From Trichinella spiralis (lineage: Eukaryota; Nematoda; Enoplea; Trichinellida; Trichinellidae), in NCBI GenBank assembly GCA_000181795.3, contig CM012955.1, positions 14,621,639-14,685,638 on the forward strand: a stretch of DNA of 64,000 bases. Reading direction: 5' to 3'. The translations under genes were made by a program, and so were the position numbers. This document shows positions 58,976-64,000 of this stretch, one piece after another (position 1 is the first letter of the stretch; every line of letters starts with the position of its first letter). Below the pieces are notes generated by a model. It was not told the origin of the DNA, searched no databases, and saw only the letters and a program-made list of their open reading frames with translations.

Positions 58976-61900
58976 ATGAGTGATAATCCAAGCAGCATTT
59001 TGTCCACTTCTTTGGTACGACATCTTACGGATAAAATTTACGAAAAGCGCAAAGTTGGTGCTCTTGAACTGCAAAAGTAATCATCCTTTGTTCATGTCGC
59101 ATTGTTATCATTTTCATTGACAGATGAAACTTTGAAGGCTAGTTGTGGATTATATTAATCAAAATCAAATGGAACAAGTTGAGAAGATTATCACGATTTT
59201 GAACGGTTACGTGCGTGCGTTGAATCCTCATACTAGAAAAGGTGGACTTTTGGGTCTTGCTGCTGTTGCAATTGCTTTAGGAAAGGTAAGCTTTAGGTTA
59301 TTTGTTCTACGTTTGGTTGAATTACTTTAACGAATGAATGTCTGTTTTAGCATTCGGAAAAATATTCAAATGTTTTATTGGTTCCAGTTTTGGAATGTTT
59401 GCAAGACATTGACACCCGTGTTCGTTATTACGCTTGTGAAGCATCTTATAACATTATCAAAATTGCCAGAGAAACAGCTTTGCTTCAATTTTCTGTCCTA
59501 TTTGACGCGTTGTGCAAAGTATGATATTTTTATATTTATTTGATCACATCAATTATTCTTGTATGATAAAGAGGACAGTGGATTTGTGATTTCAATTTTA
59601 CACTACATTTTTTCAGCTAGCCGCAGATCCGGATAAGAATACGCGTAGTGGTGCTGAATTAATGGAACGTCAATTGAAAGTATATATTTTTGAAGCATCG
59701 TAATTTGGTTATGTATTTTTTGATCAAAAAAAGAAAACAAATAAACCAGTGATACTAATAAGAGTTGTAAACATTTCATTGTAATTGGAATAAATTGATT
59801 TGCAAATTTTTCAATTTCAATGTTTGCAATGTTTGTTTCTCATTTTTTTCAGGATATTGCAATTCATTGCAATAAATTTGATGTATTCGAATTCGTATGT
59901 TTGCTGCGTGAAAGAATTTACGCGAAAAATTCATTCGTTCGACGTTATTTGATTTCATGGGTTTGGAACAATTTGTGAAAATGTGTTGTTTGGCTTATTG
60001 ATAGCAATTTTTGTTTTTTGTTTTTTTTGCAGGTTCACGATTTGCAAAGTCAACCGAATATTAACCTTTTGCAGTATTTGCCGGAAATTTTGGATGGTCT
60101 TTTTCAAATTTTGACCGAACCGACGCCGAAAATTCGCGAAGCGTGCGAAGTAGTGTTGGGTCAATTTCTGCGGGAAATAATTCAAAAGCCTGAAGCGGCC
60201 GATCTCGAGCACATGGTCAACGTGCTTATAGTTCACGCTCAGTCGAATGGTCAGTTGATTGTATTATGTATTATTATTATTATTATTAAAAAAATATATT
60301 TATTCATTTCCTCGATTAATCATCATCATATCAAGATTGTTTTGCCAAATACAATGCGCTGATGTGGTTGCATGAATTTTTGAAATTGGACGGCTCCAGA
60401 ATGAAAAGCTTTTTACCGGGTTATGTATTGGTCACGTTGCCATGCTTGGCTTATGCTGAAAGCGACTCGGGTAAATTTTTGTCGAACGAATTTTAATCTG
60501 TGCCACGCGAATTTATTTTCATTTCAATCAAGATATTCTCCAAGTATCACGTCGTATCAATACTGGCTTGATGACGCTTGTCAGCAGTGAAAAGTCTGAT
60601 CAGTGAGAAATTGTTGCTTGTTGTTTTTATTTTATGGTTCAAAATAAAAATAAATTTATGTAATAATTTTTTTAATTTTTTAAAGCAGTAGTTCATTTGA
60701 ATTGTCCGCTATGGTCGAAGTGTTGTTACCAAGTTTGAACGACGGCGAAGTGTCGAGTAAAATAGCCGCACTGAAGTGGATTCACTATTTGTACGAGGCA
60801 ATGTCGGATAAATTTTTCATTTACATGGAAGAGCTGTTTCCTTGTTTGCTCCGGCTTTTGTCCGACCCATCTGATGAAGTATACAATTTTTTATTAAATC
60901 ATTTTTTCCCTGTTCTTCATTCAAGGTTGTCGCTTTGGACGTTACTGTACTGTCGGATCTTTGTACCGGCAAAGAAGGCTACAATACGACGGTGGAAAAA
61001 TTCGGCTTACCGGCTGGCAGTGTGAGACAATTGAAAGCCGTATCACCGTATTTTGTTCACATCATGAAAAGCCTTCTGGACGAATTTCGCAGCGATTGTT
61101 CATTTTTGCACGATCGTGGCACTTTTATAATCAGGTAGATATTAATTTTTTTTAAATATTAAATTAAATTTCGCTTTGAATTTTGTACAATTTTTATTTC
61201 AGACAGTTGTGCAGCGTTTTGAATGTTGAAGATGTATTTCACACTTTGGCAGTACTTTTGAACGTGGAACAAGATTTGGACTATGTTTCCAGAGTTGTTC
61301 AAATTCTCAATTCGATTTTTCTCACTGCACCTGAACTTTTTTCACTGCGAAACAAACTGAAAGACATGCCAGTTCATGACGAATCAGTATGAGCAATTCT
61401 TTTCACTTTATAATTTTTCTACAATATTTGTGATACTTAACAAAAATTTTAAACAGTTCACATTAAATCACTGTGAATAAAGTGAATATTTATTTCAATT
61501 AGTATAATTTATTATTATGTATTTTTTTAAAGAATGATAGAAATTTGTTCTCGTCGTTGTATCTCTGTTGGGCACATCAGCCGGTCGCGTTGTTGGCATT
61601 GTGTTTGATAGCGAGGAAGTACAAGCACGCGGCGAATATTGTCCATCATTTGTATTTGTTCAAATTTTATTGTTATTTTTTTTGTTTTGCAAAAAATATT
61701 TTTCAAAACAATTTAATAATAATGCAAAGTTGTATATGTTTTTAGCTCGGAATTGGAAGTGAATGCAGATTTGCTGGTTGAAATTGACAAATTGATTCAG
61801 CTGATTGAATCGCCAATATTCACTTGTATTGCTGATTGATGATTGTTTTTCAATAATATTCGCAGTTGTCATTTCCAATTGTAGCTCTTCGTTTGCATTT

Positions 61901-62265
61901 GTTGGATCCGAGATACCAGGCGGATTTGGCGACTGTACTGTACGGTTTGTTGATGCTGTTGCCGCAGACGGAGGCATTTTTGATTTTGAAACGACGCCTA
62001 CAATGCATGCCAACAACTTTAAATTTTGGCATGCACTGTTCTGATCAGCTGTGAGATTTTTATTTTTATTATTTTTTTACACCCTCCCCCTCCCTCCTAC
62101 TTCATACATCGAGTATTCAGGAAAGCGAACGAAAAATCGAGCTTGGATCAAAATGCAGAGGCGTGTGTTTTCAGAGAATTGATGGAACACTTCATTCTCA
62201 TACAACAGAAACACAGAGAATACAACACTGGAAAATTGAAATTAAAAATGAGAGAACCGTTTTAA
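58976..62265 (+). CDS. VAC14: VAC14, scaffold of the PIKfyve/Fab1 lipid kinase complex
   Basis: Fifteen exons: 58976-59076, 59138-59285, 59351-59518, 59617-59679, 59853-59960, 60033-60249, 60336-60470, 60533-60602, 60686-60878, 60926-61134, 61203-61386, 61533-61651, 61746-61825, 61885-62050, 62121-62265 (2106 nt, 701 residues; human 782). HEAT-repeat words follow the family order: LTDKIYEKRKVGALELQKLV, HTRKGGLLGLAAVAIALGK, DTRVRYYACEASYNIIK, LAADPDKNTRSGAELMERQLKDI, YLPEILDGLFQIL, AALKWIHYLY, RGTFIIRQLCSVLNVEDVF, and near the end YGLLMLLPQTEAF. VAC14 holds PIKfyve and FIG4 together on endolysosomes for PI(3,5)P2 turnover. The region between exons 8 and 9 lacks the long low-complexity insert of mammals, which explains the shorter length. 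All phases close. Confidence 0.96.
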
Positions 62266-64000
62266 AAGAACCACCCGGCTAATTTGTGTACAACATTGTT
62301 CTTTTTTTCATTTTTTGTCATTTTTTATTCACAACTTTACGTTTGAATTTTTGTTCCATTGATGCTTTTGTATTGGTGTAAATTTGTTGATTTTAGACAT
62401 TTTTCATCGTGACATTCATCAGTTGAGAAATCATTTTCAAACCAATAAATGCAATCATAAAATCAAAAATCTGAGCATCATATTCAGCTGTGAACAATCA
62501 ATCAATCGCGGTACACGCACTTCAACTGCAACTGCACAATGGAAAATATTCAATTTATTACCATTTTTCGTATGCGCCATAATTTTACCTGCAAATTGTA
62601 CATTACTCCCTACTGTACTGTACCGTACTGTACTGTACTGTACTGCTGTTATTTTTTGTGATGGTGATTTGAGAATGTGAAAATGAAAATCTTCTCAAAG
62701 TGGAGGATATTTTCCAAGCGCAAAGTTTATAAATTATTTTTTTCACCAAATTTATTCCGCTAAAGTTATTTATTCAACATCTGATTATCTCGATGCAAAC
62801 AAAAATATGAATAAGTATTTTCCTATAAAAAGCATTGAAACCGGTATGCATTTTTTTATACTTCTCTTCGCAGCAACTTTTATTGACAAGCTTTATTTAT
62901 GAAAGCTAACTTTTTGTCATCTTGTTATTCATTTTTGTGCTGTAATTTAGTGTGTCAACGTGTCACAAAAGATTTCATTTTTGCTCACCAACGGTGGATC
63001 AGAAATTGATGAAGTTTGTTAGCCGCCAGAAGGTATTGTTCATGTCAATCACAGGAGTATACAATTTTTTATTGTGCTTTGAAAATATTTATCAAATACT
63101 TTTAAATGTAGCCTAATTTTTTATTTACTGTAGTACAGTTGGAGTCCCTGATGGGTTGTTTACAAAATTTGTTGTACTGTTTTGGTAAATAATTTGGGAC
63201 GTGAATGTGAACACGACCTGTGTATTCTACAGACATGATAGTAGGTCAGTTAATTTTATTACTGATAGCTTATGATAGATATGATATCAAATATGATGGC
63301 AATAATGTGAAATGTCAGCAGAGCGTAATTATTAAGCATCAATTGATGATTTCTAATTAGTATTCTTACCGTTTGCTCGAATATATACTGCCTATGCTGT
63401 TTTGTAGTTGATATACAATTTGAATCGGCATAATTATGAAGCAAATTTTATTTGATGAACATGTAGTTTTTTTATCGTATCGTAATTTTGTTTTCTTTTA
63501 ATTCTTTTTCATTGCAATGCGTTTCAGATTGATTTCTGTTGGTTCGAGAAAAATGTTGCTTTCAAAAAAGGAAACTGCCTGGTATGGAATGTGAAATTTC
63601 AAATTGTATGCATTGAAAATTGTTGCTGTTGTTTCGGATAACAAGCTGCTTATCAAATTCCACGACTGCATGACAGCACGCTAAAGTAGAAAAATTACTT
63701 TTGATTCCAGTGATTTTTGCAGCAATTGCCGTTTATTGTGCCGTTGTGAAATTGTAATCGGGCAGCGCATCCGATTGACAGTTTCACGCATGGTGATGGA
63801 ATGTTTTGTGAAAGCTGTATACGTCGTATTGGTTGGTTATATTAAAATTTTTCATTTGCAATCAATGAAATTTGACTTCTTTACTTCCGTTTAACAAGAT
63901 TTCAATATTCAGTGGATTTTCTCTGCAGGCAGAGAGAGAGAGAGATGGAGGAAAATTCAAAATGCTTTTTGCTGATGTGTTTGTTGAAGTACGCTTTGCA
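62266..64000. other. Right-hand spacer
   Basis: AT-rich downstream DNA of VAC14 with AATAAA at 62444-62449. A pentanucleotide repeat lies at 62611-62645 and a (GA)n run at about 63931-63945. A possible first coding exons pair near 63553 and 63711 is described in findings. Confidence 0.5.
62611..62645. repeat. (TACTG)7 pentanucleotide repeat
   Basis: Seven units of TACTG, the third reading TACCG. Located about 350 bp downstream of VAC14. Confidence 0.95.

Noticed and set aside
1..64000. CRISPR arrays, bacterial operons, riboswitches or prophage
   Set aside because: No regularly spaced direct repeats, no bacterial gene organisation; the window is plainly eukaryotic with spliceosomal introns.

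Overview
This is a eukaryotic nuclear window, AT-rich, with intron-containing genes separated by long AT-rich spacers. Twelve recognisable or reconstructable protein genes, one neuropeptide-precursor candidate and one tRNA gene can be supported. The conserved genes are animal ones: coatomer alpha, ClpX, an ER thioredoxin, NDUFB2, the histone stem-loop binding protein SLBP, mL54, ZNRF, MANEA, N6AMT1, RPP30 and VAC14. Short introns (often 48-130 nt) with variable acceptors (ttcag, tttag, ttaag, ttgaag), AT-rich spacers and compact genes suggest a small-genome ecdysozoan. An enoplean nematode such as Trichinella is my best guess; a mite or another small ecdysozoan is not excluded by sequence reading alone.

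Layout. 1-5412: degenerate tandem array of ~1.0-1.1 kb units ending in a 125-bp Tc1/mariner-type MITE. 5413-8105: spacer with a possible solo LTR. 8106-13055 (-): COPA, 12 exons. 14626-19382 (+): single-pass membrane coiled-coil protein with two N-terminal LIR-like motifs (CCPG1-like layout). 20523-22199 (+): TXNDC12-like ER thioredoxin ending KSEL. 24271-26983 (+): mitochondrial CLPX. 28209-29726 (-): intronless, GC-rich sulfotransferase-like gene. 34557-35362 (-): NDUFB2. 36207-38086 (+): SLBP with three tandem homologous exons. 39420-40908 (+): allatostatin-C-like neuropeptide precursor. 41812-42324 (-): mitochondrial ribosomal protein mL54. 42926-47886: second copy of the repeat array, in the same orientation, containing an apparently perfect 1406-bp tandem duplication. 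48963-50975 (+): ZNRF1/2-type E3 ligase. 51952-52024 (+): tRNA-Arg(TCG). 54206-62265 (+): MANEA, N6AMT1, RPP30 and VAC14 in a co-directional row; the N6AMT1 and RPP30 reading frames overlap by 40 nt.

The genes are mostly unrelated housekeeping functions: secretory pathway (COPA, TXNDC12-like, MANEA, possible ER-phagy receptor), mitochondrion (CLPX, NDUFB2, mL54), RNA and translation factors (SLBP, RPP30, N6AMT1, tRNA) and endolysosome (VAC14, ZNRF). The observations most worth following are the AST-C-like peptide gene, the N6AMT1/RPP30 overlap, the exon triplication in SLBP, and the pair of direct repeat arrays flanking a 37-kb gene block. Exon coordinates were set by hand from splice signals, reading phase and family conservation; all models given sum to whole codons.
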